A DNA stretch of 64,000 nt from Planctomycetota bacterium (GCA_021791715.1 JAJYWB010000007.1:1-64000), one strand, 5' to 3'. Counted from the first letter of the stretch, positions 46,518 through 56,459 are shown. The notes: a model not told the origin generated them from the letters alone. Program-made: numbers and translations.

Positions 46518-48608
46518 TCAAAACCTTAAGTTCTTCAGATCGATAATCGACATTTCGTTGATTTTCAAGATCGACGACGTTGCGTCGGATTCGCGACTTC
46601 GCCTGGCCGATTCGAGCGTTTCGAGCGTTCGACGGATCGAATCTTTCGGCGAGAGCGTTCGATTTTCGCCGCCCAAGAGCGTTTCGATCGCCTCCTGGAG
46701 CGATTTCCGTAGTCGAGCGTTCGCCGCGGCGCGCCCGCCCGGCCTCGGCTCGGTCGCCTCGAGTCGCTCGGCTTTATCCTTCAAAAACAGGATCCCGCCA
46801 TCGACGATCGCCGCCTCAATCCGCTCGAGTTCGAGCGCGATCGAACTTTCGGCGTCGGTCGAGTCGACGAGCTTCTTGAGGCGATCGATCAACCGATCGA
46901 TCTCCGCGACCGAAAGCGGAATCACAACCCCGAGTCGCCTTTTGAGAACCGTCGATCGATCGATCCAGCCCGTTTTCCAGGCGGAAATCCGCGCCGCGTT
47001 CGACCGAGACCGCTTCGAGACCGGCGCCGGCCCCGCCGCCACCCGACATCGCATCAACAAGCCCGTAACCATTGTCGGTGATAAACCTCTTTTGTTTACA
47101 TATTCTTTAATTTTGCCCGAGTCCTCGGCTCGAACGAGGTCGATCAGATCGTTCGTCCAGGCGAGTTCCTCTTCGAGGATCTTCCAAAACCGCGCGCTCA
47201 GCTCGCGCGGCGTCGCGACGGGTTCGAATCGCGGCGGGATCCTCCGCAATCCCTCGGCGAGCGCGCGCGGATTGCGATGCCCCTGCTCGGCGAGCGTCCG
47301 ACGCGAATCCAGATCCAAATCGACGCCCCCGCGGCCTCCCGTCGATCGTGAATTCGCGAACGGAATCGAAGCGAACCCGATTTCTCTATGCTTTGATATA
47401 AATATATCTCTTAGTATTCGTCCGTGCTCGAAATCGTCTCCCCGCCCAGGACCGATCGTCACGATCAACTTGCACAAAGGACGCGACGAACGCTCGTCGG
47501 GCCACGATAGATGCGCCTTGCGATCCTTCGACGGATCGATCGAGGGCAACGCCGCTTCGATCGCGTCGGCGTACGTACCGCCGAACGAGTCGGCGACTTT
47601 GATCAACCGTGTCGCCCGGTCGCGAAACGCCTTGGGATCGATAAAATCGACGATCCCGATATGACGCTCGTCCTTACCGCGCTTCGGACCGCCGATCGCC
47701 TCGAACGCGAGATGAAATCGAAACCCTTCGGCTCGCGCGTTCAGTTCCCGTTCAAGAGATTCGATCAATCCCAGCGTCGCGTCGCGTTCCCGCGCGCTCC
47801 AGAGCGAGGGGGTCGCTATGAACACGATATAAACATTCATTAAAACCTCCCGCACCCGATCCCCCTCGCGACGCGGCGGCGGAGGCTTAGTATAAGGATA
47901 TACCGCGATCCGATAAGCGTATTCTCGTTGATTCGACTCGATTTCGATCGAATCGACCTCGACGATCGGCGCGGCCGCTCCCCCCTTCCCCGCGGTGAGA
48001 AACTCTCCCGCGATCGTCTCGTTGGGACAGCGCGGACCGTGTTTCGCGCACGCTCGACCCGTTCGAATCGCGACCAAACACGCGCGATCGGCGGCGAGAA
48101 TCACCGCCTTGGAGTCCTCGGGAGTCGCCTCACGCGACGGTTGAAACGCGTACCGGCTCGGCCATTCGATCAAATCGGCGGGCCGAGCCCAGCCGATCGG
48201 CTCGCCGCCGAACCCGCCGATCAACACCCAATCGCGTCCGTTCGTTCGATCGTGATATTCATCGCGTATATAGAGAATTTCATCAACAGACGGCGATTCC
48301 ATAACGGGTATTCCGCCGAGCGGATCGGTCAGGCACACGAGCCCCGGTTTGGTCGCGAACGCCTGACGCACCGTACCGTCGGCACGGCGGACGATCGATT
48401 CCGATCGGGGAGGGCGCGCGGTCGTCGAACGTTCGACCCGCCGCTCGTTCGCGAATACACGCCGACTCGATTTCGCATGATTCCGCCGCGGTTCCACCGA
48501 CAACGGTTCGACGCGACGAACGTTCGATTCAATCAACACGAAAACCGCGACGATCAGCACAAACACCGGCGGAATCCAGAACGACGGCTTGCGAAACCAT
48601 GACGACAT
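46518..48608 (-). CDS. Membrane-anchored hypothetical protein with vWA-like region
   Basis: A 696-aa protein. An N-terminal membrane anchor (IPPVFVLIVAVFVLIES, about 12-28) leads to a basic linker, then a beta-rich domain (about 85-200; SH3-like spacing with LVCLTDPLGGIPVMESP, WVLIGGFGGEPIGWARPADLIEW). A middle domain (about 240-440) alternates strands and helices and includes VNVYIVFIATPS, FGGTYADAIEAAL and LCKLIVTIGPGRGDDFEHG, which looks like a degenerate von Willebrand A fold without a clear DxSxS site. The rest is helical. I do not recognise the family. It begins 332 bp before an AT-rich spacer and ends 72 bp from mfnE. An envelope or stress role is only a guess. Confidence 0.65.
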   Translation of the reverse strand: MSSWFRKPSFWIPPVFVLIVAVFVLIESNVRRVEPLSVEPRRNHAKSSRRVFANERRVERSTTARPPRSESIVRRADGTVRQAFATKPGLVCLTDPLGGIPVMESPSVDEILYIRDEYHDRTNGRDWVLIGGFGGEPIGWARPADLIEWPSRYAFQPSREATPEDSKAVILAADRACLVAIRTGRACAKHGPRCPNETIAGEFLTAGKGGAAAPIVEVDSIEIESNQREYAYRIAVYPYTKPPPPRREGDRVREVLMNVYIVFIATPSLWSARERDATLGLIESLERELNARAEGFRFHLAFEAIGGPKRGKDERHIGIVDFIDPKAFRDRATRLIKVADSFGGTYADAIEAALPSIDPSKDRKAHLSWPDERSSRPLCKLIVTIGPGRGDDFEHGRILRDIFISKHREIGFASIPFANSRSTGGRGGVDLDLDSRRTLAEQGHRNPRALAEGLRRIPPRFEPVATPRELSARFWKILEEELAWTNDLIDLVRAEDSGKIKEYVNKRGLSPTMVTGLLMRCRVAAGPAPVSKRSRSNAARISAWKTGWIDRSTVLKRRLGVVIPLSVAEIDRLIDRLKKLVDSTDAESSIALELERIEAAIVDGGILFLKDKAERLEATEPRPGGRAAANARLRKSLQEAIETLLGGENRTLSPKDSIRRTLETLESARRSRESDATSSILKINEMSIIDLKNLRF

Positions 48609-48940
48609 GCCGACCCTCCGCAGCTTCCTGTCCGTACCGCGACTCCCTCGACCGTACCGTACCGCGAACTCGCGGCGCCGAGAAACCGCAGCGGCCCCCC
48701 ATCATAAGTCGAAATAGACCGCGACGCACAAGGAATTCAACGAACCGCCGCGAATCTATTTATTATTTATATATTGATTATTTAATCTTTATTATGTTAT
48801 TTAATAATTACATGAAATAGCATGCCGAAGCGACGACGGTCTCACGCAAAGTTTCCGCGCCGCGATTCGATCCGATTCATCGCGGCGTCGCCGTGATCCG
48901 CGGGAGATCGATCGGTATCGATTCGGTACAAATCCGATCG
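48609..48940. other. AT-rich intergenic region
   Basis: About 330 bp between two minus-strand genes. Bases about 48755-48820 are almost purely A/T (TTATTTATATATTGATT... type) and stand out strongly from the GC-rich neighbourhood. No gene or hairpin terminator was found. It may hold the promoter of the gene at 48608. Confidence 0.4.
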
Positions 48941-50773
48941 TTAATCGATCGATCTTCCCCGAGCGAGAGGCCCGCCGGGGCTGATATGCGGACCCGTTCC
49001 AAACAGATCGATCCGCTTCGCCTTGGCGAGATCGACGCGCTCGTCAAGCAAACTGACCTCGAATTGTCGATTGCACGAAAGTTGAAGCGGCAACCTCACC
49101 GTGAACTTGCTGCCGAGCCCCGGTTGGCTGTCGAGCTCGACCTCTCCCCCCAAAAGCCTCGCCAGCTCGCGGACGATCGAAAGCCCGAGCCCCGTCCCCT
49201 GATGCTCGCGAGTTAAAACGTCCCCTCCCTTGCTGTTCTGAATCGCCTGACGGAACTTCTCGAAAATCGTCTCGCGATCCTCGGCGGCGATCCCGATCCC
49301 CGTATCCTCAACCTCGATCACCACGAATCGTCCCTCGGATCGAGCCGAGAGTGTCACCCTACCCCCCTCGGGCGTGAACTTCACCGCGTTCGTCAATAAA
49401 TTATATAAGATCTGACGAATCTTTCCAGGATCCTGCCGCAACAGCGGGATCGCGTCGTCGAGATCGCATTCGAGATTGAGATTCTTCCGCTCGGCCATCG
49501 GCTTGACGAGATTCGTCAATCCCTCGCACACGTCTCGAATCGAAAAATCCTCGACGTGTATCTCCATCTTGCCGCTTTCAATCTTCGCCAAATCTAAAAT
49601 GTCGTTGATCATCGTCAACAACATCCGACCCGACGATTGAATGTTCGTCGCATACCGCCGCTGCCGGTCCGATAACTGATCGGCGCTCGAAAGCACCTCC
49701 GAAAAACCGATGATCGAATTGAGCGGAGTCCGCAACTCGTGGCTCATCGTCGCCAAGAAATCGCTCTTGATCCGATTCATCTCAAAAAGCGCCAGATTCG
49801 CCTGCGCCAGCTCGTCGACCTTGCGATCGAGATCTTTGTTGACATGTCGTAATTCTTGTTGCATCGCCATCAGATTGTGCAACATCCGGTTGAACGCGTG
49901 CGAGAGCTCCTCGAATTCGTCTCCCGTTTGGATCTGACTGCGGATCGACAACCGTCCCGCGGCGATCGCGTTCGAAACGTCTTGCAAATGTTTGACGGGT
50001 TTGACGATCACGTAGCGCACGATCACGTAAGAGGCCACCATCGCCAAGATCGCGGTGACGAGCGCCGTGGATATCAAGATGGCGCGATTGCGATTGATCT
50101 CTTTATTCGTCTGATCCATCGCGATGTTGAGCACGATCGCTCCCGCGAGTTCGTTCGGCTTGGCGAACGCGAATTTACCGTCGCCGAGTTCGCGCATCGT
50201 GTGTTGTTTTTCGGTCGCGTGACAGACGACCAAACACTTGGGGTCGAACGTCACAGCGCGGATGTATTGAAATTCTTTCCGCCCGGGAGGAATGCGCCAA
50301 AACTCGCGCGAGGTTCCGTCGGCGAAAACCCCGCGACGGTTCGGCGCCGCAACCGCTCCGGCGCCCGCTCCCGCTCTCGCGACCCCAGCCTCGGCGAGCG
50401 AGGCCTTGAGAAATCGCTTGAGCGCCTCCTGCTCAAAATCGTCCTTCGGCTTCTGATCGGTTAATCCATTAGGCTTCAAGATTCGATATGTGTATCCAGG
50501 CTGATCGTCGTGCGACGAGCTTTCGGTAAGTCCGTCGAGAAACGATTCGAGATTCTCGCCGACGACATTTTTCACATGTAAATTGGCGACGATCTGCGGG
50601 ACGATCATCCGCGCGACTTTGGTATTTTGTCCGAGCACCAGGCTCTCGGTTTTTTGGCCGTACCAGTAGAAGCTGAGCGTGACCAAAATGAGAATGCCGC
50701 CGCCGAAGATGAAGCGACATTTGCGCTCCAAACTCGTCTCGCCGAGCAAATGCTTAAAGCCGCGATACGACAA
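48941..50773 (-). CDS. Sensor histidine kinase with DUF3365/Tll0287-like haem-type sensor
   Basis: A 610-aa membrane sensor kinase. A transmembrane helix (about 23-40; FIFGGGILILVTLSFYWYG) leads to a periplasmic sensor (about 45-225) and a second helix (about 240-265; ALVTAILAMVASYVIVRYV). HAMP, HisKA (ATMSHELRTPLNSIIGFSE) and HATPase (NLLTNAVKFTPEGG, DTGIGI, GTGLGLSIVREL) domains follow. The sensor is DUF3365-like and has C180-x3-C184-H185, a CX3CH instead of the usual CXXCH. No response regulator is adjacent. The start is a TTG with AGGGAGGG eight bases upstream; frames remain open to 51115 without similarity, so the N-terminus is uncertain. Confidence 0.85.
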   Translation of the reverse strand: MSYRGFKHLLGETSLERKCRFIFGGGILILVTLSFYWYGQKTESLVLGQNTKVARMIVPQIVANLHVKNVVGENLESFLDGLTESSSHDDQPGYTYRILKPNGLTDQKPKDDFEQEALKRFLKASLAEAGVARAGAGAGAVAAPNRRGVFADGTSREFWRIPPGRKEFQYIRAVTFDPKCLVVCHATEKQHTMRELGDGKFAFAKPNELAGAIVLNIAMDQTNKEINRNRAILISTALVTAILAMVASYVIVRYVIVKPVKHLQDVSNAIAAGRLSIRSQIQTGDEFEELSHAFNRMLHNLMAMQQELRHVNKDLDRKVDELAQANLALFEMNRIKSDFLATMSHELRTPLNSIIGFSEVLSSADQLSDRQRRYATNIQSSGRMLLTMINDILDLAKIESGKMEIHVEDFSIRDVCEGLTNLVKPMAERKNLNLECDLDDAIPLLRQDPGKIRQILYNLLTNAVKFTPEGGRVTLSARSEGRFVVIEVEDTGIGIAAEDRETIFEKFRQAIQNSKGGDVLTREHQGTGLGLSIVRELARLLGGEVELDSQPGLGSKFTVRLPLQLSCNRQFEVSLLDERVDLAKAKRIDLFGTGPHISPGGPLARGRSID

Positions 50774-51669
50774 TCCCGTACCCTCCCTGATTTCGATCAC
50801 ACGGCGAACCGTCGTCGATTCGATCGCGACTCGTTTTTCTCGAACGAAGGGTGTCGATTCACCGCGGCTGAACGGGTTCGGAAACTTGATCGCCGACCGA
50901 TAATCGAACGCGACATCGCCTGGAATTTCAATCCTAACCGAAATCGAGCGATCGGGCCAGACCGGCAAGTCCGAGTTACAACGCGTGGAGATAGCGAATG
51001 TTGAAGAATTCGTTCGAGCGATCACGCAAGCATGCGGAGTCTCATTAAGGCGTCGCGGGCCCCTCGCCGCTTTTACGAACCGCCTTGCCGATCGAAAGGA
51101 AGCTCGGGTTCGCACGCCCTTCGTGATAAGTGGCGGCCACAGCCCCTCGGATTACAATTAATACTTATATGATTAATAATATATTTTGCTCGCGATTCGG
51201 GTCGGTAAAGAAAGCTTTTCGATCGCTCGATCCTCGAACTCGTCGCCGTTAACCTTCGATTTGATAAAACAATCGCGTATGAACTCGTATCTAGATAATG
51301 AAAGGCGGTCGGATTCGCCGCGAAGAACCGGCGACAGTGAATGGTTGGCTGGATGGAAGGAATTGGTTATCGAATCGATACGACGTCGCCGCGAGTGAGC
51401 GACTCGCCCCTGATCGCTCAATCGACGTCTCGATCCATGTTGTCGTCGGCGCCGGGTTGTGCGGTCGAGCGAATGATCAATTGCTACACCGATTCGCTTT
51501 GGTTCGGCCAAATCGACCGCTGAATCTCCTTCGACAAGATCGTCTTTCGACAAAACTGTAAAAATACGGCCGCGTAGAAATACAAAACTGTATATTGACG
51601 CCGGTGAAGATCGCGGGTACAAATGAGTTGTGAGATTCTCAACACGAACTTCCACGCGACGAGTGAATC
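50774..51669. other. Divergent region before the ATPase pair
   Basis: About 900 bp between the sensor kinase (minus) and the ATPase gene (plus). The first 340 bp keep an open minus-strand frame upstream of the proposed kinase start and could in part be coding. 51116-51669 shows no gene. From about 51540 the sequence becomes AT-richer towards the ATPase operon. Confidence 0.35.
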
Positions 51670-52866
51670 ATGCGGAACATCATTGGAACTCCCGTTGAAG
51701 GCGAAGACTTCTTTGACAGACCCCAAATCGTCGCCAATCTCCTTAGCGAGCTCCGCGACAATCAGGCCAATATCCTCCTTATCGCTCCTCGGCGCGTCGG
51801 TAAAACGTCACTGATCAAGAGGGTCTGCGAAGAATGGCGAAAAGAACAACAAAGTAAGGCGATTTATCTCAACATTGAAGGAGGGTCCGATGAACTCGCT
51901 TTCGCTGATAATTTGATTGATAAATTGATGAGATCAAATCTCTATCCCGAGATCATGACTCTTGCGAATAGCATCATTAAAAATGCTCAAAAATTGATTG
52001 GCCTGAAATCGATCAAATACGAAGGTCTGGAAGTCGATCTTGGCGAAGCATCCAAGGACGATTTACGAACCTTGGGGAAGGTCTTGGAATCGGTTTTTCG
52101 CAAGATCGATGAAGGAAACGATCATGTATTGATCGCACTCGACGAAGTGCCTGAGCTTCTCCTGACGTTGATGAGATCGGACGAAATCGCGGGTCCGAAA
52201 CGCGTCGTCGCTTTCTTACATTGGCTTCGCGCTATGAGGCAGACCTATCGACATAAGATTCGTTGGGTTTTTCTCGGCTCGATCGGACTCGATAACTTCG
52301 CCTCGAATCATAATATTCATTATCTCATCAATGATTTTCAAATTTTTTCGTTGGACGCTTTCACCCCCGAGGAGGCCGACGAATTTCTCCAAAAATTGGG
52401 CGAATCATACAAGGGTGAGATAACGATCGATTCGGCGGATCGAACCGAAATCATTCGTCGGGTCGGCTGGCCGCTCGCTTATCACTTGCACTTGATTTTC
52501 AAGGAACTCCTATATTCCAAGACGCTCTCGGTCAACGAGGCTTTCGATTCCTTGTTAAAGCCTCAATACCAACTGTATTTCAAACCGTGGAGTGAACGAA
52601 TCGTTGCTCAATTCTCCAAGCCCGATGCAGAAGCTTGCAACACAATTCTCTCTCACGCGTGCCAAGATCCTGATGGTTGTGATCGGCGACAATTCCTCGC
52701 CGTTTTGACGACAAAACCTACTGCCGATGTCAAGATCATCGAAGAACAGATATTACGCCTTCTTAACGATCTGGAACGCGACGGGTATCTGATCCAAAAA
52801 GACTCTCGATACGCGTTCAGATCGTTCCTTCTCCGCGAATATTGGAAGAGGAACCACATCTTATGA
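51670..52866 (+). CDS. AAA/P-loop ATPase with winged-helix tail (first of a coupled pair)
   Basis: A 398-aa P-loop ATPase. It begins GTPVEGEDFFDRPQIV. Walker A is APRRVGKT (39-46), as in the ATPase_2/DUF234-like branch of STAND/AAA ATPases; Walker B is VLIALDEVPEL (D158, E159). WVFLGSIGLDNFAS is a sensor-1-like strand. The C-terminal about 70 residues (EEQILRLLNDLERDGYLIQKDSRYAF) form a winged helix. No membrane segment or catalytic effector domain is visible. It overlaps the next gene by 4 bp (ATGA), so the products are probably made in fixed ratio. No Shine-Dalgarno is seen before ATG 51670. Function unknown. Confidence 0.85.
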   Translation: MRNIIGTPVEGEDFFDRPQIVANLLSELRDNQANILLIAPRRVGKTSLIKRVCEEWRKEQQSKAIYLNIEGGSDELAFADNLIDKLMRSNLYPEIMTLANSIIKNAQKLIGLKSIKYEGLEVDLGEASKDDLRTLGKVLESVFRKIDEGNDHVLIALDEVPELLLTLMRSDEIAGPKRVVAFLHWLRAMRQTYRHKIRWVFLGSIGLDNFASNHNIHYLINDFQIFSLDAFTPEEADEFLQKLGESYKGEITIDSADRTEIIRRVGWPLAYHLHLIFKELLYSKTLSVNEAFDSLLKPQYQLYFKPWSERIVAQFSKPDAEACNTILSHACQDPDGCDRRQFLAVLTTKPTADVKIIEEQILRLLNDLERDGYLIQKDSRYAFRSFLLREYWKRNHIL

Positions 52867-55691
52867 GTACCGCGACATTAAGCGTCGGCAAGCTCATGCT
52901 CTACAACCCCGGTCGTATGAACGACGATACGATCAAAACAGCGTTCACGGCGCGCGTCGATCTCCTCAACCGCTTGATCGCCGAACTCTCAGCCGAAAAT
53001 TCAAAAAGCATAGCCCAGCATCACCTCGTCGTCGGCATGCGAGGCATGGGTAAAACTATGTTACTCGCTCGGATCGCGGCCGAGATTCGGACAAACGACG
53101 ATCTTTCAAAGCGATTCGTTCCGCTCGTCTTCGCCGAGGAACAATACTCGGTCGATCGCTTGTCGAAGTTCTGGCTGAACTGCCTCGACGCACTCGCCGA
53201 CGCATCCGAGCGCAGCGGAGACGATGAAACCGGAAAGCGAATCGATGAGATCGTTAGAACTTTACAATCTCACAAGTCGGTTGGTAACGAGATTATCGAT
53301 CCCGCGAACGACGCGGAACTCGAAGCCTTTCTTGATGTCGCTGAGAAGTTGGGAAAACGCCCCGTCCTCCTTGTCGATAACTTACAATTGGTTTTTGAAC
53401 GCATCGCATCGATCGAGCAACACGCACTTAGAGAATTGCTCATGAGGCCGGGATCGCCGATCCTCATCGGCGCCTCTCCTAGCACCCCTCCCGAACTCGT
53501 CGATTACAAAGCGGCTTTTTATGATTACTTTAAGATCCATTATCTTAAACCCCTCTCGGTTGACGAAATGCGTGCGTTTATGATCAAACTGGCGGAAAAC
53601 TCCGGTCGGGATGACATTCGTGATAAGGTGATCGAGAGCCCGGGACGTATCAAATCGCTGCGCGAATTGACGGGGGGAGCGCCCCGAACCGCCGCGACTC
53701 TTTTTCACATTTACGCCGAGGATTTTTCGACGGGGGTCTTCGCCGATCTCGAAACTCTCCTGGATCGAGTCACTCCGTTCTACAAGTCGGTGATCGAGGA
53801 GCTTTCCGATCAACAACAAGTCGTCGTAAGTGCGATCGCCGAGCACTGGGCGCCGATCACCGCTCGCGACATCGCCGATCTCACGCGCCTGCCGATCGCG
53901 GGCGTTTCTGCGCAACTCGACCGGTTGGAGAAATCCGGATTCTTAGAAAAAGTTGAGATCTTTGGACAAAAATCGGCGGGATTCCAGATCGCCGAGCGTT
54001 TTTTCAACATTTGGTTCCTGATGCGGAGCGCATCGCGAAGGCGCCGTCGTGAGGTTGAATTCCTCGTCCGCTTCATCGAGAGTTTCTACGAGGCCGAGGA
54101 TCGACGCCGGCTCGCAAATCATTTGATGTGCGAGTGCGATTTCAGCCCCGATCGTTATCTCCTAAGCCAAGCCTTGGCCCAAACTCTCGATCCAGCGGAC
54201 GGCGAGGATCTGCGTCGCCACGCCGAACTCGACGCTCTCCGCAAGCAAGCCGAAGAAGCGCGACGACAAATGGAATCGGTGATCGACTTCTCAAAACTCG
54301 AACCCGCGACCCTTGAATTTGCCGAGCTTCGAGAAAAACTAGCGGATCTCGTTCCACCCGACGCGGAAATTTCTCCGGACGATTTCGCCGCCGAGGTTTT
54401 AGGTTCATTACAAATGTTTATTTCTAAAGAACGAGAAAAGCTCGCATCAAAATCGAATAAAATAAGCAAGGGTGAGATCGATGCGATTCGAAGGTCGATC
54501 GAAGAAGAAAGAATTCTTAACGATAGTGCATTCGGGACAGAAGCGACTGAATGGTTCCGCGATCGATTAATCTCGGGCAAAATGCGAAATTTTGAGGATG
54601 TGGCTGATTGGATTCGGTCGTTCTTAAAAGCGCCCAACGATAAATCGATTCGCTTGATGATATCAATAATAAAACCGCCTATTGGCTCAAAACTTTCAAT
54701 AGATGTTCGCACAAAGATTATAGAACTTATCGAACCAAAAAATGAGGATTTTGAATTATGGTATAAGTGGGGAGTTATATTGTATAATCAATTATCATGG
54801 TTCGAAGATGCCGTGTCCGCATTTCGAAAGGCGATTAGCCTCAATTCATCAGATGCGAATTCATGGAGATATTTGGGACGAATTCTACACATGCATCTCG
54901 ATCGATATAATGAGGCCGAGATCGCCTACCGAAAGAGTATTGAAATCGACAACAATCCCTTCGGCTGGCTTTCTTTGGGAAAATTGCTATTTAAGAATCT
55001 TGATCGATTTGTAGAAGCCGAGAACGCGATTAAAACGGCTATCTCAATTTCTCCAGATAATGCATTATTCTGGAATGAATTAGGGATCCTCTATTCCGAT
55101 CATTCCGGACGCTATCCCGAAGCGTTATCAGCGTTCTCAAAGGCGAAGGAACTTAGTCCATCGCACAGTTATATTATTGATAATCTTGTTTTTTTGCTGC
55201 GCGATTATATGGCGGATCTACAAGGCGCACGGAACATTTATCTTTCTAAAAAAATAAATTTTATAATGACATTTATGGACAGTCGATATCTGAATGATGC
55301 GCTCTTTGCCGCATACGATTCGAATTGGGGAATCTGTTCACAAGCTATAACCAAAGCCGTAGAGTTGATCGGTGAGCAATTTCGCTCGAGTACGGCCGAC
55401 GATTGGTTTCTCGCGAGCGCCGTCCTTTTGCATCTGAATTACGGCGACGATCTTCTCTCCTTATTGCGCGAGATCGGCGCCGATATCAAACTGAGGCCGT
55501 GGTACGAGGCGCTTTCGGCTTTAAACCGCGGCGATCGTCGCTATTTACAAAACATTCCGGTCGAATTGCGCAAAACATCCGAATACTACTACGATCAAAT
55601 CGAGAAACGCCTCAACGCCTTACCCGAGAAAACGCGCCGCCGGCCCGCGCCGAAACCCGTGAGGAAGAAACGAAAAAAATCAGACGATTGA
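52863..55691 (+). CDS. P-loop ATPase with winged helix and TPR domain (second of a coupled pair)
   Basis: A 942-aa protein. The ATPase domain (about 30-310) has Walker A GMRGMGKT (58-65) and Walker B PVLLVDNLQLV. A winged helix (about 315-390; ITARDIADLTRLPIAGVSAQLDRLEKSGF type) follows, then a helical and coiled-coil-like linker (about 430-560). Four or more TPR units occupy about 620-790 (ELWYKWGVILYN, SWRYLGRILHMHLDRYNEAE, FWNELGILYSDHSGRYPEAL). The tail is a helical region ending in a basic RRRPAPKPVRKKRKK. This ATPase-HTH-TPR order resembles STAND-type sensor proteins. DNA of the TPR part (about 54410-55370) is distinctly AT-rich, unlike both ends of the gene. It shares the start ATGA with the previous stop. 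Function unknown. Confidence 0.85.
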   Translation: MSTATLSVGKLMLYNPGRMNDDTIKTAFTARVDLLNRLIAELSAENSKSIAQHHLVVGMRGMGKTMLLARIAAEIRTNDDLSKRFVPLVFAEEQYSVDRLSKFWLNCLDALADASERSGDDETGKRIDEIVRTLQSHKSVGNEIIDPANDAELEAFLDVAEKLGKRPVLLVDNLQLVFERIASIEQHALRELLMRPGSPILIGASPSTPPELVDYKAAFYDYFKIHYLKPLSVDEMRAFMIKLAENSGRDDIRDKVIESPGRIKSLRELTGGAPRTAATLFHIYAEDFSTGVFADLETLLDRVTPFYKSVIEELSDQQQVVVSAIAEHWAPITARDIADLTRLPIAGVSAQLDRLEKSGFLEKVEIFGQKSAGFQIAERFFNIWFLMRSASRRRRREVEFLVRFIESFYEAEDRRRLANHLMCECDFSPDRYLLSQALAQTLDPADGEDLRRHAELDALRKQAEEARRQMESVIDFSKLEPATLEFAELREKLADLVPPDAEISPDDFAAEVLGSLQMFISKEREKLASKSNKISKGEIDAIRRSIEEERILNDSAFGTEATEWFRDRLISGKMRNFEDVADWIRSFLKAPNDKSIRLMISIIKPPIGSKLSIDVRTKIIELIEPKNEDFELWYKWGVILYNQLSWFEDAVSAFRKAISLNSSDANSWRYLGRILHMHLDRYNEAEIAYRKSIEIDNNPFGWLSLGKLLFKNLDRFVEAENAIKTAISISPDNALFWNELGILYSDHSGRYPEALSAFSKAKELSPSHSYIIDNLVFLLRDYMADLQGARNIYLSKKINFIMTFMDSRYLNDALFAAYDSNWGICSQAITKAVELIGEQFRSSTADDWFLASAVLLHLNYGDDLLSLLREIGADIKLRPWYEALSALNRGDRRYLQNIPVELRKTSEYYYDQIEKRLNALPEKTRRRPAPKPVRKKRKKSDD

Positions 55692-55730
55692 AAGCGTGAG
55701 CTATCAAAATGTCTCTTAATAATTTATGAT

Positions 55731-56043
55731 TCAATAGCAAATCGTATCTTCGAAGACTATCACCGACGTTTTATCGATTTCGTCTCGCATCGCGGGAGAA
55801 AGGCGGTTCGGTGTGAGTCGATCGACACGCCCGCCGAATAAGTCTTCAAGATCGATTTTCATACCCATGAAACATCGAAATATAACCGATCCCCTTTAAT
55901 GTAACGAGGATGTCGAGGTCGAGCGCTTCGCGATCGTCGCGCCGAGCGATCGAGCCGAAGAGCGAAAGCGATCGCACGCCGTAATTCCGACACGACTCGC
56001 GCACCTCGGCGTTTAAAAGTGCAAGGATCGCTTCTCGGTTCAT
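55731..56043 (-). pseudogene. Frameshifted minimal nucleotidyltransferase (MNT/MntA-like)
   Basis: Starting at ATG 56043, the first part reads MNREAILALLNAEV...LFGSIARRDDREALDLDILV, the GSx10DxD signature of minimal nucleotidyltransferases (MntA-type antitoxins that AMPylate HEPN partners). After DILVTLK the frame is lost and stops at 55846. In another frame the family's C-terminal half continues as MGMKIDLEDLFGGRVDRLTP and ends at 55731. Restoring one base in the AAAGGGG run and one T before CATGGG would rebuild one continuous protein ending DTICY. No intact HEPN partner is adjacent. The usual catalytic SDLD reads LDLD. Frameshifts could also be assembly errors. Confidence 0.75.
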
Positions 56044-56459
56044 CCCGGCTTCCTCAAACGGAAGATGTCGATCGCCGATCAACCCTTGATATCCCATCCT
56101 GTCATAACCCTCGCGCGATTCAAGCAATCCTACGCGACGCTCTATCGCGAAACCCTCGTGATCCTCCTCAGATCACCAAAATCGGCTGCGAAAATCGCGG
56201 AAAAGCGACGTCGATCGCCTCACTCAGAATAAATATCGTGATAAACGCAAAAACTCGATTGACTTCCGCTACGAACCGCCGTAAGATTGCATCATGACCA
56301 AATAATCGACGTCGAACCGGTTTGCATTCGCGCGATCGAGCAGTCGACACGGTTTTTTTTTCGATCGCTCAAGATCTTGTTAACCGGCGGTGCGATCGCG
56401 TGCGGACATCAAGGGTTTCGCGGACAGATTTCCAAAACTTAACGAAAGGAACTTTTTCT
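56044..56459. other. Intergenic region
   Basis: About 415 bp upstream of the broken MNT gene and the next plus-strand gene. The minus frame upstream of the MNT start stays open for about 45 codons (ending at a stop near 56175) without similarity. AAAGGA near 56444 serves the gene at 56460. Confidence 0.35.
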
